Origin: Acidobacteriota bacterium
GTDB lineage: Bacteria > Acidobacteriota > Blastocatellia > Pyrinomonadales > Pyrinomonadaceae
Length of the DNA: 64,000 nucleotides
Direction of reading: 5' to 3'
NCBI GenBank assembly: GCA_023389035.1
Contig: JAEWFC010000010.1
Location: 124,001 to 188,000, forward strand
Shown here in pieces: positions 24,913-33,419 of this stretch. Below the pieces are notes generated by a model. It did no database searches, had not been told where the DNA came from, and saw nothing but the letters and a program-made list of their open reading frames with translations. The stretch's first letter is position 1; every line of letters starts with the position of its first letter. The position numbers were made by a program, and so were the translations under genes.

Positions 24913-25905
24913 TTACAATTGTCCAAATCCGCACCAGCTGTTGCTGTTGTGCCAGATTATTTCGACGTCTTCGGCCTTGGCGTCCGTCCACCAGTCTTCG
25001 AATTCATCTTTTGAGATGTAGTACGCGGTCGGTGCGACCAGGTGGTCAAAAACGATATTGTGCTGCTCGCGCCAGCCGAAGGTGCCGAGGTGGTTCAGGT
25101 AGTCGTTATAGAAGAGCTTTTTCGCGACGCCTTTTGCGGCGATGTTCGCGGGGCGATAGACGAGCTTTGTCGTCAGGAAAAGCGAAAGCGTCGGAAGCTT
25201 GGAAAGCTGATAGAGCATCGGCTGCGACATCTTTGACGTGACGCTCTCGCGGACTGGGTTTACGTACCGCGTGATCCATTCATTGTTCTCGGCACCGTAG
25301 ACCCACGCCGAAATGTGGCCGCCTTTCTGCACCTTCGATGCAAGCGAAAGAAATGCCTTTTTCGGATCGGGCGTGTGGTGCAATACGCCAACGCTGAATG
25401 CGTAATCGAAAATGCGCTTTAAGGGCAGCCTGAAGATGTCGCACTGAATGATGTGAGCATTTGGCAGATCGCGGGTAAGCGCAAAGGCTGATTCGACGCC
25501 GTCGCCTAGGTCGATGCCGACGACGTCCTTCGCTCCCCATTGGGCCGCGAGCTTTGTGTGCCGGCCTTTGCCGCAGCCGCCCTCGAGCACGACCTTGCCT
25601 TCAAAAAAGTCAGGCTTTACGGGCTGCAGCCAGCCGAGGAACTGCTCGTTATACTTCGGGTCTTCCTGCGTGAAATGCGTCCATTGCCAGCCGAAGTTCT
25701 CAGCCGTCTCGGCCTTGTCCGCCTCGATCTTGCCGAGATCGGCAAAACGCGGCACGCCGCGCACGACCTTGTACTCGCGCGAACATTTCTTACAGGTCAG
25801 CACGCCTTCGATTATCTCGTGGCCATCGTACTTGCTGGCGTACGCGAGCTCAATATCGCCGCCGCAGGTCGGGCAGGCGAGCAATTCAAGAAGTCTTTCT
25901 TTCAT
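24913..25905 (-). CDS. Methyltransferase with N-terminal Trm112-like zinc ribbon
   Basis: 330 residues. The first 50 (LLACPTCGGDIEL ... GVLTCKKCSREYKVVRGVPRF) form a Trm112/UPF0434-like ribbon with two CxxC pairs. The SAM domain begins about 85 (GKVVLEGGCGKGRHTKLAAQ as motif I, then KDVVGIDLGDGVESAF, FDYAFSVGVLHHTPDP). The C-terminal third is helical, with TAYYISKDEFEDWW near the end. Ribbon plus methyltransferase fusions of this kind are common among small-molecule or glycan methyltransferases. The substrate is unknown. The next gene downstream starts 1 nt after the stop. Confidence 0.88.
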   Translation of the reverse strand: MKERLLELLACPTCGGDIELAYASKYDGHEIIEGVLTCKKCSREYKVVRGVPRFADLGKIEADKAETAENFGWQWTHFTQEDPKYNEQFLGWLQPVKPDFFEGKVVLEGGCGKGRHTKLAAQWGAKDVVGIDLGDGVESAFALTRDLPNAHIIQCDIFRLPLKRIFDYAFSVGVLHHTPDPKKAFLSLASKVQKGGHISAWVYGAENNEWITRYVNPVRESVTSKMSQPMLYQLSKLPTLSLFLTTKLVYRPANIAAKGVAKKLFYNDYLNHLGTFGWREQHNIVFDHLVAPTAYYISKDEFEDWWTDAKAEDVEIIWHNSNSWCGFGQL

Positions 25906-26044
25906 TCAAAAATAAAAACGCACCAAACAGCGGTTTGATACGAAGGGAGATGATATCAGTTTTGACCGGCTGCTTCTATTTTCGTCAGACAAAGATGAAC
26001 ACCCGATTTACAAACATTTCGCTCCCACGGAGCTGCAGCCGCGC

Positions 26045-26500
26045 TTAGCCGATCCGGGCCTTGAACTGTTCGTATTCCTTATATGGAAAGGGTTGGCGCC
26101 AGTTAAATTCGAATTCGTCGGTGTCGCGGTCTTCGTAGAGCTGATCAAAGGTTTCGGCGAAGGCGGCGATCAGGTCGGCGGTCGGGGCAGTGTGTGCGAA
26201 AACGAGCTCGCGTTCGGTGCCGTCGCGTTCGACGGTCGGGTACTGATAGATCTCGAGCAGAACGTTTTCGCCATCGCGGAAAAAGCTGAAGTCAAATTCC
26301 TCAGGGTCACGGTTCCATTTAAGCAGATATTGGTTCTCAGCATTAGACGGATCGGCGAGAGCGGTCAATATCTGCATAAGCTCCGGAAGCGCGGATTCAT
26401 GCGGGGCGTGCGCGGTCGTCGTGTGAAATTCATCGACGCCATCGTCAAATCCGATCGACATCCATCCGCACTGCGGGCTGTTAAAGCTGATCTCAAGCAT
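26045..26500 (-). CDS. Hypothetical acidic protein
   Basis: 151 residues with no signal peptide, very acidic (many D/E, for example FDQLYEDRDTDEFEFNW). It has a beta-rich N-terminal half (MLEISFNSPQCGWMSIGFDD) and a helix at LIAAFAETFDQLYED. No family is recognised. Small acidic cytoplasmic proteins of this type are often immunity or antitoxin proteins, but there is no toxin partner here, so this is not claimed. It is divergent from thyA and shares a spacer that is almost entirely a repeat element. Confidence 0.65.
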   Translation of the reverse strand: MLEISFNSPQCGWMSIGFDDGVDEFHTTTAHAPHESALPELMQILTALADPSNAENQYLLKWNRDPEEFDFSFFRDGENVLLEIYQYPTVERDGTERELVFAHTAPTADLIAAFAETFDQLYEDRDTDEFEFNWRQPFPYKEYEQFKARIG

Positions 26501-26524
26501 CGTAAGTAAATGGTAAATCGGAAT

Positions 26525-26653
26525 TAGTGAATCGTAAATTGTAAATCGTAAATAGTGAGGCCCGGATCGATACTTCTGGAGCTCGGCGACCGATAAAACG
26601 ATGGGTCATTCTTCGCAATTTACTATTGACGAATGACGATTTACTATTCACTA
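26525..26653. repeat. Imperfect inverted-repeat element in the thyA spacer
   Basis: Left arm TAGTGAATCGTAAATTGTAA (from 26525) is complementary in order to the right arm ending TTTACTATTCACTA (to 26653). Both arms carry repeats of GTAAAT. The ends are TAGTGAAT and ATTCACTA. The element fills nearly the whole space between the divergent 26500 gene and the thyA start codon at 26655. Confidence 0.7.
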
Positions 26654-26654
26654 G

Positions 26655-27500
26655 ATGCAACAATACCACGACCTTCTAAAGCACATTCTTGCTAACGGAA
26701 CGCGGCATGAGGACCGTACCGGCGTAGGCACGATCTCGGCTTTCGGCTATCAGACGCGGTTCGATCTTCGCGAGGGTTTTCCGATCGTGACGACCAAACG
26801 CGTGCCGTTTCGCTGGGTCGCCGAGGAGCTTTTCTGGTTCCTGAGCGGGTCGACGGATGAGGCCGACCTCCATGCACGAGGCGTGGACATCTGGGAAGAA
26901 TGGGCGACCGCAGAGCAGACCGCACGATTTGGCCGTGAGATAGGAGATCTCGGGCCGGTATACGGATATCTGTGGCGTTCGTTTGGCGGTGATTATCCGC
27001 GGCCGAACGGCGTCGACCAGATCGCTCGCCTGATCCGCGAGATCGAGACGAACCCGAATTCACGCCGGCTGATCGTGAGCGGCTGGAACCCTGAGACGTG
27101 TGACGACGTGGCCTTGCCGCCGTGTCACACGCTTTTCCAATTCAAGATAGACGGCGGGCGCACGCTGCATTGCCAGCTCTATCAGCGTTCGGCCGATGCG
27201 TTTCTCGGCGTGCCGTTCAATATTTCGAGCTATGCGTTGCTGACGCACATGATCGCACACGTTTGCGGGTTGGAAGTGGGTGAGTTTATTCACACCTTCG
27301 GCGATCTGCACATCTATTCGAACCACCTTGAACAGGTCGAAGAGCTGCTGGGCCGCGAACCACTGCCGCTGCCTCAATTGGTCATCCAAAATGCTGAGGG
27401 CCTGAAAGGGCTAAATGGCCTGCTGGATCTCGCCTACGAACATCTGAAGCTCGAGGGCTACCAGTCGCACGGAAAGATCGCGGCACCCGTCGCGGTCTGA
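26655..27500 (+). CDS. thyA: Thymidylate synthase
   Basis: 281 residues. It methylates dUMP to dTMP with methylene-tetrahydrofolate. Conserved stretches read in order: DRTGVGTISAFGYQTRFDL, SGSTDEADLHARGVDIWEEW, LGPVYGYLWRSFGG, RRLIVSGWNPE, and ALPPCHTLFQF with the catalytic cysteine. Then CQLYQRSADAFLGVPFNISSYA and EFIHTFGDLHIYSNH bind dUMP and folate. The C-terminus is longer than E. coli ThyA (264) and ends KIAAPVAV, matching the usual xAPVAV ending. No DHFR gene follows. The ATG is abutted by the right arm of a repeat element. Confidence 0.97.
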   Translation: MQQYHDLLKHILANGTRHEDRTGVGTISAFGYQTRFDLREGFPIVTTKRVPFRWVAEELFWFLSGSTDEADLHARGVDIWEEWATAEQTARFGREIGDLGPVYGYLWRSFGGDYPRPNGVDQIARLIREIETNPNSRRLIVSGWNPETCDDVALPPCHTLFQFKIDGGRTLHCQLYQRSADAFLGVPFNISSYALLTHMIAHVCGLEVGEFIHTFGDLHIYSNHLEQVEELLGREPLPLPQLVIQNAEGLKGLNGLLDLAYEHLKLEGYQSHGKIAAPVAV

Positions 27501-27501
27501 T

Positions 27502-28728
27502 CTACTTCTGCACAACTGAATACTGGATACGGCGATTAAGGAATCGTCCCTGGGCGGTCGAATTGTCGGCACCCTCACGCGGCTGCGTTGAGCCGTAACC
27601 CCGCGTCTGTAAAGTTCCGTCGCGAACGCCTTGGGTCGTCAGGTAAGTCTTGACCGCTGCGGCCCGTGCCTGCGAGAGCGTGAGGTTCGAAGCATCGCTG
27701 CCGACGTTATCGGTGTGGCCGCCAACCTCGAGCACGATGTCGGGCGGCAGCTGTTTGATAAAGGTCGCTCCACGATTGAGCGCCGCTTGACGGTGCGTAG
27801 GAATTTCCGAGCTTCCGGTCTCGAAGTTGATGATTAGAATGTTCAATGCCCTGACGAGTTGGTCGGCGGTGAATTTATCAGGTAAGGCCTCGAGCGCCGC
27901 GTAATAGCAACGCTCCGCCTTTTCCTCATCGCCGATGCCGATGGATGTGCAGTCTTCGCCGGGTTTGACGGGAGCAGGATCGCATTGTGCGATCACTTCT
28001 TTGACGTCGCCGCCTTTGCCCTCGACCGGAAGCGGCTTGCATACCTGGGTCGGATGAACGATCGTGATCGTGCGAGCACCGGCCCGCAGGTTTGGAATGC
28101 GCTTAGAGCCGTCAGCCTCCGGCAAACCCCACGATTCATTGTCGACGCGAACGTCGCTGCCCGCCGGTGCGCTGCGGACGATGACCTCGAAATCGGTCGG
28201 ACGCGTGATGATGAAAAGAACGATGCCGAGAATGATTATCGCGAAAAAGAACATCGCGAAAAGCCCGCCCAGTACCCAGACCCAGGTCGGAATTCCACCC
28301 TTGGCTTTTTGTTCCTGTTCTTCGCGGGCGGCTTGTTCGGTCGGTGTCGGCGGCAGGTTCTGATACTTTGCCCGCTCGGCTTCCGGAAGTTTGAAATAGG
28401 GCGTTGTCTTGTCAGCGACGCCGCCGCCGAAATCATCGGGTGACGAGCCGAAATCGGCCGCATCAATATTCTGCCGCGTCACGTCCCAGTCTGACGACGG
28501 CTGCTTTTTGGCACCGGGATACATCGTCTTTCCGAGGTCAGGCGAGCCCGTGTCGATCGGCTTGATGTTGGTGACCGTCTTTCCCCAATCGTCAGCCATC
28601 GGCTGCTTTGGAAACTTATAATTTGTCTTGTCCCAGTCCGAGGGAGCTTCGTCGCGCGAAGGGATATTGATATTCGGCGTGGTCTTCGAATAATCGTCCG
28701 GCGGCGGATTGTTCTTGTAGTCGCTCAC
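27502..28728 (-). CDS. OmpA-family protein with cytoplasmic D-x-x-K-T repeat tail, TM helix and OmpA domain
   Basis: 408 residues. The first about 150 are cytoplasmic and low complexity, with recurring D-[WYLF]-x-K-T-like units: DDYSKTTPNI, SDWDKTNYKF, DDWGKTVTNI, PDLGKTMYPG and SDWDVTRQNI. A membrane helix follows (about 155-178, WVWVLGGLFAMFFFAIII), then a PEGA-like segment (SAPAGSDVRVDNESWG) and a C-terminal OmpA/MotB peptidoglycan-binding domain (INFETGSSEIP, GGHTDNVGSDASNLTLSQARA, TRGYGSTQPRE). The N-terminal threonine repeats look like phosphothreonine sites for Ser/Thr kinases and FHA proteins; that is an inference. The thyA stop is 1 nt away, convergent. Confidence 0.85.
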   Translation of the reverse strand: MSDYKNNPPPDDYSKTTPNINIPSRDEAPSDWDKTNYKFPKQPMADDWGKTVTNIKPIDTGSPDLGKTMYPGAKKQPSSDWDVTRQNIDAADFGSSPDDFGGGVADKTTPYFKLPEAERAKYQNLPPTPTEQAAREEQEQKAKGGIPTWVWVLGGLFAMFFFAIIILGIVLFIITRPTDFEVIVRSAPAGSDVRVDNESWGLPEADGSKRIPNLRAGARTITIVHPTQVCKPLPVEGKGGDVKEVIAQCDPAPVKPGEDCTSIGIGDEEKAERCYYAALEALPDKFTADQLVRALNILIINFETGSSEIPTHRQAALNRGATFIKQLPPDIVLEVGGHTDNVGSDASNLTLSQARAAAVKTYLTTQGVRDGTLQTRGYGSTQPREGADNSTAQGRFLNRRIQYSVVQK

Positions 28729-28812
28729 AGGGTTCGATGCGAAACGGCGGATCGCAAGACGCTAGTTTATCACAAGGTCGCGGCAGTTCCGGCTAGAATT
28801 GGATGGCGAAAA

Positions 28813-29721
28813 TTACTGCGACTTGATATTGGGCGGCTGTGCCTTTTTGGTGCGGACCGTGATGCCTTCATCGGCGACGACGAAAACGGTTCGGGCGTCG
28901 TAGGTCGAGGTATTTACGGGCAGATACGACAGAAGATAGCGGTTGCTGCGAAGCTCGTCGCAGATCGCTTTGGCTGCGGCCTGTGCTTCATCGAACGGAA
29001 AGACGCGGCCGCCTGTTCCCTCGATCAGCTGATTGATAACGGCCCCGGCCTTGGGCTGATTGCGGCGATACGCACCACCGGTCCGGTCGCGAAGCTGAAG
29101 TGCATAGACCGTGATGTCGTGATTCTGCATTTCGCCGAGGACCTTGGAAAAATCCGTCTTGCTTCCGCGGTCTACGCCGTCACCGATCACGACCACTGCG
29201 GTCTTTCGCGTACCGGGCATCAGCGGCAACAGCACTTCGCGGGTGGTCACGTCGAGCGCGTCGAAAAGATGCGGACTGCCCTGCTTTCGGAAGGTCGCGA
29301 GCGACGTTTCCATCTTCTTAGCGTCGTCGGTCCATTCCTGTATGATCTCGGCCTTTTCGTCGTAAGCGATGACAAAAAGCTGGTCGCCCTCAAAGATCTC
29401 GTATGCGAATTCCATCACGGCCTTTCGCAGGCTGTCGAGATCGGCACCGACGGTCTGTGAATTGTCTACCAGCAGCACTATCCGCGAAGGCGACGGATCG
29501 TAGCTGAAATTCTTTATCTTTTGCTCAAAGCCGTTCTCGTAGAGGTAGAGGTTCTCGACCGAGATAGGGTCGGTCTTGGAATCAGTGCGGGCGGCCGTGA
29601 CGCTGATGATCGATCCCTCGAGATCGCCATAGCGTGAATTGTGACGAGACTGAGCAAAGGCAGGGCCTGCGATCAACAGAACGCATAATGACAACGTCAT
29701 TGCCCTGAACGCCCTAAACAT
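28813..29721 (-). CDS. VWFA-domain protein (acidobacterial VWFA-related family)
   Basis: 302 residues with a signal peptide (MFRAFRAMTLSLCVLLIAGPAFAQ). After a short beta domain (VENLYLYENGFEQKIKNFSY) comes a von Willebrand A domain with MIDAS motif DNSQT (IVLLVDNSQTVGADLDSLR), then KTAVVVIGDGVDRGS and GGRVFPFDEAQAAA. It ends with a beta extension. This matches the VWFA-related family abundant in Acidobacteriota; the role is probably ligand or metal binding in the periplasm or at the surface. The FmdB gene ends only a few bases after this gene's start (same strand, upstream), so they may form an operon. Confidence 0.88.
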   Translation of the reverse strand: MFRAFRAMTLSLCVLLIAGPAFAQSRHNSRYGDLEGSIISVTAARTDSKTDPISVENLYLYENGFEQKIKNFSYDPSPSRIVLLVDNSQTVGADLDSLRKAVMEFAYEIFEGDQLFVIAYDEKAEIIQEWTDDAKKMETSLATFRKQGSPHLFDALDVTTREVLLPLMPGTRKTAVVVIGDGVDRGSKTDFSKVLGEMQNHDITVYALQLRDRTGGAYRRNQPKAGAVINQLIEGTGGRVFPFDEAQAAAKAICDELRSNRYLLSYLPVNTSTYDARTVFVVADEGITVRTKKAQPPNIKSQ

Positions 29722-29723
29722 AT

Positions 29724-30041
29724 CTATTCAGCCTTCTTCTTTGCCGCCGTGTCGGTCTTGGTTTCCGTCTTATTTTCCTTTGATGCAGGCGCGGCATCAG
29801 AGGTTGATTCGGTCGTAGATGATTTTTCAGCCGCAGGCGCCGCGGTCTTACCGACGTCCTTGTTCTTAGAATAATCTGTGACGTACCAGCCTTCACCCTT
29901 GAACTGAAAGCCGGAAAGAGACCACTGCTTTTCCAGTTCACCGCCGCATGATTCGCAGATCTTCATCGGCTCGTCATTAACGCTTTGTCGGTATTCGCGG
30001 TGCATTCCGCAACCGGTGCACTTGTATTCGTAGATCGGCAT
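29724..30041 (-). CDS. FmdB-type zinc-ribbon protein with long low-complexity tail
   Basis: 105 residues. The N-terminus MPIYEYKCTGCGMHREYRQS and KICESCGGELEK form the FmdB/CxxC_CxxC zinc ribbon (about 1-45), followed by QWSLSGFQFKGEGWYVTDY, the standard second part. After about residue 65 the protein is Ala/Thr/Lys/Glu-rich without structure (SSTTESTSDAAPASKENK). FmdB was first described as a putative regulator of formamidase genes, but the family occurs very widely without a known function. It is directly upstream of the VWFA gene, 2 nt apart. Confidence 0.88.
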   Translation of the reverse strand: MPIYEYKCTGCGMHREYRQSVNDEPMKICESCGGELEKQWSLSGFQFKGEGWYVTDYSKNKDVGKTAAPAAEKSSTTESTSDAAPASKENKTETKTDTAAKKKAE

Positions 30042-30174
30042 CTCTGTTTATATCTTTAGCTAATGAATGTTCTTTAGTTGAATGTTATCGTTTGTAGAAA
30101 CCGTATGCAAAATTTATTCGAATGTAATAAATGAAGCCAGCCTGTCAACGCAGGTATGCTTAGGAGACAAGATT

Positions 30175-30753
30175 ATGAAACGTTTATTGACAGTTTTTTC
30201 CATCGTTATGATCTCTGCATTTGCCGCGGCCGCGCAGCAGACCGCCGGCGAGGTGCGGCCGGTTGCATCGGTCGATCTGCAGAAGTATTCGGGTCAGTGG
30301 TACGAAATAGCTAAATATCCAAACAAATTTCAAAAGCAGTGCGTCGGAAATACGACCGCCACGTACACCATAAAGTCGGCGGAAAAGCTTGAGGTGCTGA
30401 ACCGCTGTCTCGAGCGCGACGGCACAACATCGTCAGCAAAGGGTGCGGGGAAGGTCGTAGACAAGCAGACGAACGCGAAATTAAAGGTACGCTTCGCACC
30501 GGGCTTTCTATCATTCCTGCCGCAGGTCTGGGGCAATTACTGGGTGATCGACCTCGATCCGGAGTATCGATATTCCGTGGTCGGCGAGCCGAAACGTGAA
30601 TATCTTTGGATACTGAGCCGGGAACCGGAAATGTCCGATGCTCTGTATCAGCAGATCCTGCGCAAAGTGGAGGCGATGGGATTTCAGCCGGGGAAACTGG
30701 AAAAGACCCCGCAGGGAATGGAATCGCTCAAGGGCACGGTCGTGACCGATTAA
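30175..30753 (+). CDS. Lipocalin family protein (Blc-like)
   Basis: About 192 residues from MKRLLTVFSIVMISAF, with AGGAG 8 nt upstream. The signal peptide ends near AAAAQ; there is no lipobox, so unlike E. coli Blc it is soluble periplasmic. The lipocalin motifs are present: YSGQWYEIAKYPNKFQKQCVG (GxW motif), ATYTI, then DLDPEYRYSVVGEP and YLWILSREP (third conserved region). Bacterial lipocalins bind fatty acids or lysolipids and help maintain the envelope. The longer ORF from 30082 would lose the signal peptide. A hairpin terminator follows. Confidence 0.93.
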   Translation: MKRLLTVFSIVMISAFAAAAQQTAGEVRPVASVDLQKYSGQWYEIAKYPNKFQKQCVGNTTATYTIKSAEKLEVLNRCLERDGTTSSAKGAGKVVDKQTNAKLKVRFAPGFLSFLPQVWGNYWVIDLDPEYRYSVVGEPKREYLWILSREPEMSDALYQQILRKVEAMGFQPGKLEKTPQGMESLKGTVVTD

Positions 30754-30777
30754 ACCAAGTTCCGCGACTTAGAGACC

Positions 30778-30814
30778 GAAGGCCCGTGGATGCTTGCGCG
30801 GGCCTTCATTTTGT
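30778..30814 (+). terminator. Bidirectional Rho-independent terminator (lipocalin / trxB)
   Basis: GAAGGCCCG ... CGGGCCTTC (9-bp stem, 30778-30807) followed by ATTTTGT. It lies between the convergent stops of the lipocalin and trxB genes. Confidence 0.8.
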
Positions 30815-30816
30815 CG

Positions 30817-31827
30817 TTAGTAGTTTGTTGCAGTGTTTTGCTCGACCTCTGCGTCGTGCTCTGCGAGAAAGCGTTCGGCATCGATCGCGGCCATGCAGCC
30901 GGTGCCTGCGGCGGTGACGGCTTGTCTGTAATACGAATCCTGTGCGTCGCCGCAAGCGAAGACCCCGGGAATGTTCGTCTTCATCGTTTTCCCTTCCGTT
31001 ATCAGATACCCGACATCGTCCATGTCGAGCACGCCTTTGAACAGGTCTGTGTTCGGCTTGTGGCCGATCGCGATAAATACTCCTTCGGTCGGGTGGTCAA
31101 AAGCTTCGTTTGAAACGTTGTTATAGAGCGAAATGCTCTGCACGCCGGTTTCTTTCGACCCATTGATCGCCTTGACCTCCGTATTCCACATAACGTTGAT
31201 CTTGTCGTGAGCGAGCACGCGCTCGGCCATGATCTTGGACGCACGAAACTCGTCGCGGCGATGAATGAGGTCGACCTTAGACGCGAACTTCGTCAGGAAC
31301 AGCGCCTCTTCCATCGCGGTATCGCCGCCGCCGACTACCGTGATCGGCTTGTCGCGGAAGAAGAAACCATCGCATGTCGCACAGGCTGAAACACCGTTGC
31401 CGCCGAGTCCCTCAGGGACAGGTTCTTCGCCGGGAACACCGAGCCACTTCGCCGAAGCTCCGGTCGAAATGATCAAGGTCTTTGCTTTGATGACGGTCGT
31501 TATCTCGTCTGCGTCTTCACTTTCCTTCCCGTATAGGGTAAAAGGGCGCTGTGACAGATCGACCCGGTCGATCCAGACATTTATGATCTCGGTGCCGAAG
31601 CGAAGTGCCTGCCCGCGGAACTGGTCCATAAGCGCGGGCCCCATGATCCCGTCGGCAAATCCGGGATAATTTTCAACATCTGTCGTAATAGTAAGCTGCC
31701 CGCCGGGCTGCGGCCCGTCGATAACAAGCGGGTCGAGTTGTGCTCGCGATGCGTATATCGCTGCCGTTAAACCGGCAGGGCCGGAGCCAAGGATAACTAC
31801 CTTTCGTTCGATCTCTTTAATAGACAT
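30817..31827 (-). CDS. trxB: Thioredoxin reductase
   Basis: 336 residues. FAD-binding GSGPAGLTAAIYASRA at the N-terminus, the redox-active CATC in NGVSACATCDGFFF, and NADPH-binding VVGGGDTAMEEALFL are all present. The C-terminal FAD stretch reads GVFACGDAQDSYYRQAVTAAGTGC. It reduces thioredoxin with NADPH in the cytoplasm. The C-terminal extension beyond DAERFL is short (AEHDAEVEQNTATNY). It is slightly longer than E. coli TrxB (321) but has the standard dimeric low-Mr layout. Divergent from the PilZ gene. Confidence 0.95.
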   Translation of the reverse strand: MSIKEIERKVVILGSGPAGLTAAIYASRAQLDPLVIDGPQPGGQLTITTDVENYPGFADGIMGPALMDQFRGQALRFGTEIINVWIDRVDLSQRPFTLYGKESEDADEITTVIKAKTLIISTGASAKWLGVPGEEPVPEGLGGNGVSACATCDGFFFRDKPITVVGGGDTAMEEALFLTKFASKVDLIHRRDEFRASKIMAERVLAHDKINVMWNTEVKAINGSKETGVQSISLYNNVSNEAFDHPTEGVFIAIGHKPNTDLFKGVLDMDDVGYLITEGKTMKTNIPGVFACGDAQDSYYRQAVTAAGTGCMAAIDAERFLAEHDAEVEQNTATNY

Positions 31828-32025
31828 GTTTGTAAATTCGGTCCGGATGCTCTCGCTGATCGTTATTTCTATTATATGCGTCGTGTGATGCCGTAGTCGA
31901 ATACGCCATCTGCTGTATGGACGACGGCAAATCGTGTTTAACGCTTTAGATTTGCAATTTTTCGCCGCATCCGTGATAAGATATTCGGCTAAGAAGCGTC
32001 GCTCTCAGTTCAAGTTAAACCAAGA

Positions 32026-32403
32026 ATGTTACCCAGCACCCAACCTCACTTTGAGGAAAAAAGGTTCGCATTGCGGATGGCCCTACGGCTGCCGATCGTG
32101 GTCTCGGGCCGGACCGAGGACGGAGCCGCGTGGAGCGAACCGACGGAGACGGACGACATCTCGACGCTAGGCGCCCTTTTCCAGCTGAACCAAAAAGTAA
32201 TGCAGGGCGAAAGCCTGTACATACGCTCGCATCGCCCGGACGGCGTCCCCGTTGAGGCAAAAGCAAAGGTCGTTCGCGTCTCAGGTGCAAGCTACGGAAC
32301 GTCGCGTGTAGGCGTCTCGATCGTCGAGTCAAAGGAAAACTGGCTTCGTTTATTCGTTGCATGGATCGCCGACGACAACGTTGCCGAAGGCCACAGCGAG
32401 TGA
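32026..32403 (+). CDS. PilZ-domain-like protein
   Basis: 125 residues. It reads FALRMALRLPIVVSGR near the start, where PilZ proteins have R-x(3)-R, then TETDDISTLGALFQLNQKVM in place of the usual D/NxSxxG motif (DISTLG). A beta-rich end (AKVVRVSGASYGTSRVGVSIVE) follows. It is a compact single-domain protein. If the c-di-GMP motif is functional it would bind c-di-GMP; the Arg motif is imperfect, so this is uncertain. Such short PilZ proteins are abundant in acidobacteria. A crotonase gene follows 58 nt later. Confidence 0.75.
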   Translation: MLPSTQPHFEEKRFALRMALRLPIVVSGRTEDGAAWSEPTETDDISTLGALFQLNQKVMQGESLYIRSHRPDGVPVEAKAKVVRVSGASYGTSRVGVSIVESKENWLRLFVAWIADDNVAEGHSE

Positions 32404-32461
32404 CGGAAATGAAGATCTGAAGACGAAACCCGACGGGCTTTCACGCCTGTCTTTATTTTTT

Positions 32462-33244
32462 ATGAGCTCATACGAAACGATAAAACTCGAACGGAACGGT
32501 GCCGTTGCGACCCTGACCATCAACCGCCCGGATAAACTTAATGCGTTGAGCAGCGACGTTCATCGCGAAGGCGTCGCCGTCCTGGATGAATTGCGAAACG
32601 ACGACTCGGTCCGCGTGCTGATCATCACAGGTGCGGGCGAAAAAGCGTTCATCGCAGGTGCGGACATCTCGGAGTTTGAAGGCAAAACGCCCGTTACACA
32701 GCGAAGCGTATTCGCCGAACGCACGCTCTTCAACACGATCGACGCGTTCCCAAAACCGGTGATCGCGATGGCCAACGGATTTTGCCTCGGCGGCGGGAAC
32801 GAGCTCGCTCTTGCCTGCGATCTGAGAGTCTGCAGCCCGAACGCAAAGTTTTCCCAGCCGGAGATCAATCTCGGTATTATGCCCGGCGGCGGCGGAACGC
32901 AGCGTCTGACACGCCTGATCGGAGAAGGGCGTTCAATGGAGATGATGCTGACCGGCGATATGATCGATGCAGAGACTGCACATAAATTCGGCCTGGTGAA
33001 TCACGTGTTCCCCGCCGAAAACCTCGCCGCAGAGACGATGAAGCTCGCAGAGAAGATCGCACAGAAAGCCCCGATCGCACTGCAAATGTGTAAAGAAGCC
33101 GTGAAGTTTGCGTCACGATCTAACCTTGACGAAGGGCTGCGACGCGAGATCGACCTTTTTGCGATATGCTTCTCGACCGAGGATAAGGCCGAGGGCGTCT
33201 CGGCGTTCCTCGAAAAAAGAAAGCCGGAGTTCAAGGGGAAATAG
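32462..33244 (+). CDS. Enoyl-CoA hydratase/isomerase (crotonase family)
   Basis: About 260 residues from MSSYETIKLERNG. The crotonase fold is clear: LTINRPDKLNALSSDV, EKAFIAGADISEFEGK for CoA binding, and AMANGFCLGGGNELALACDLRV and FSQPEINLGIMPGGGGTQR with both catalytic glutamates present. That makes it competent as a hydratase. EDKAEGVSAFLEKRKPEF ends the protein as usual. It probably takes part in fatty-acid or short-chain acyl-CoA beta-oxidation. The gene stands before the tRNA and has no beta-oxidation partner nearby. The start at 32462 drops 35 residues of the longer ORF that are unlike the family. Confidence 0.93.
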   Translation: MSSYETIKLERNGAVATLTINRPDKLNALSSDVHREGVAVLDELRNDDSVRVLIITGAGEKAFIAGADISEFEGKTPVTQRSVFAERTLFNTIDAFPKPVIAMANGFCLGGGNELALACDLRVCSPNAKFSQPEINLGIMPGGGGTQRLTRLIGEGRSMEMMLTGDMIDAETAHKFGLVNHVFPAENLAAETMKLAEKIAQKAPIALQMCKEAVKFASRSNLDEGLRREIDLFAICFSTEDKAEGVSAFLEKRKPEFKGK

Positions 33245-33343
33245 TCACCTTTTCGCGCCAGTTTCTTGACGCACCAATTTGATTTCGCTAAAGTCGGAAT
33301 TTGCCTTTGCCGGAACTCTCAAGCCCATTCATTCCGGCAGGAC

Positions 33344-33419
33344 GGGGACGTAGCTCAGCTGGGAGAGCGCTGCAATGGCATTGCAGAGGTCAGGGGTTCG
33401 ATCCCCCTCGTCTCCACCA
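33344..33419 (+). tRNA. tRNA-Ala (anticodon GGC)
   Basis: 76 nt including an encoded CCA. The acceptor stem is GGGGACG/CGTCTCC (one G-T), the D arm GCTC AGCTGGGA GAGC, the anticodon stem CTGCA/TGCAG with loop ATGGCAT (anticodon GGC), and the T arm AGGGG TTCGATC CCCCT. No tRNA cluster or integrase is next to it. Confidence 0.97.

Noticed and set aside
33344..33419. Integration site at the tRNA-Ala 3' end
   Set aside because: No integrase and no direct repeat of the tRNA 3' end were seen downstream.
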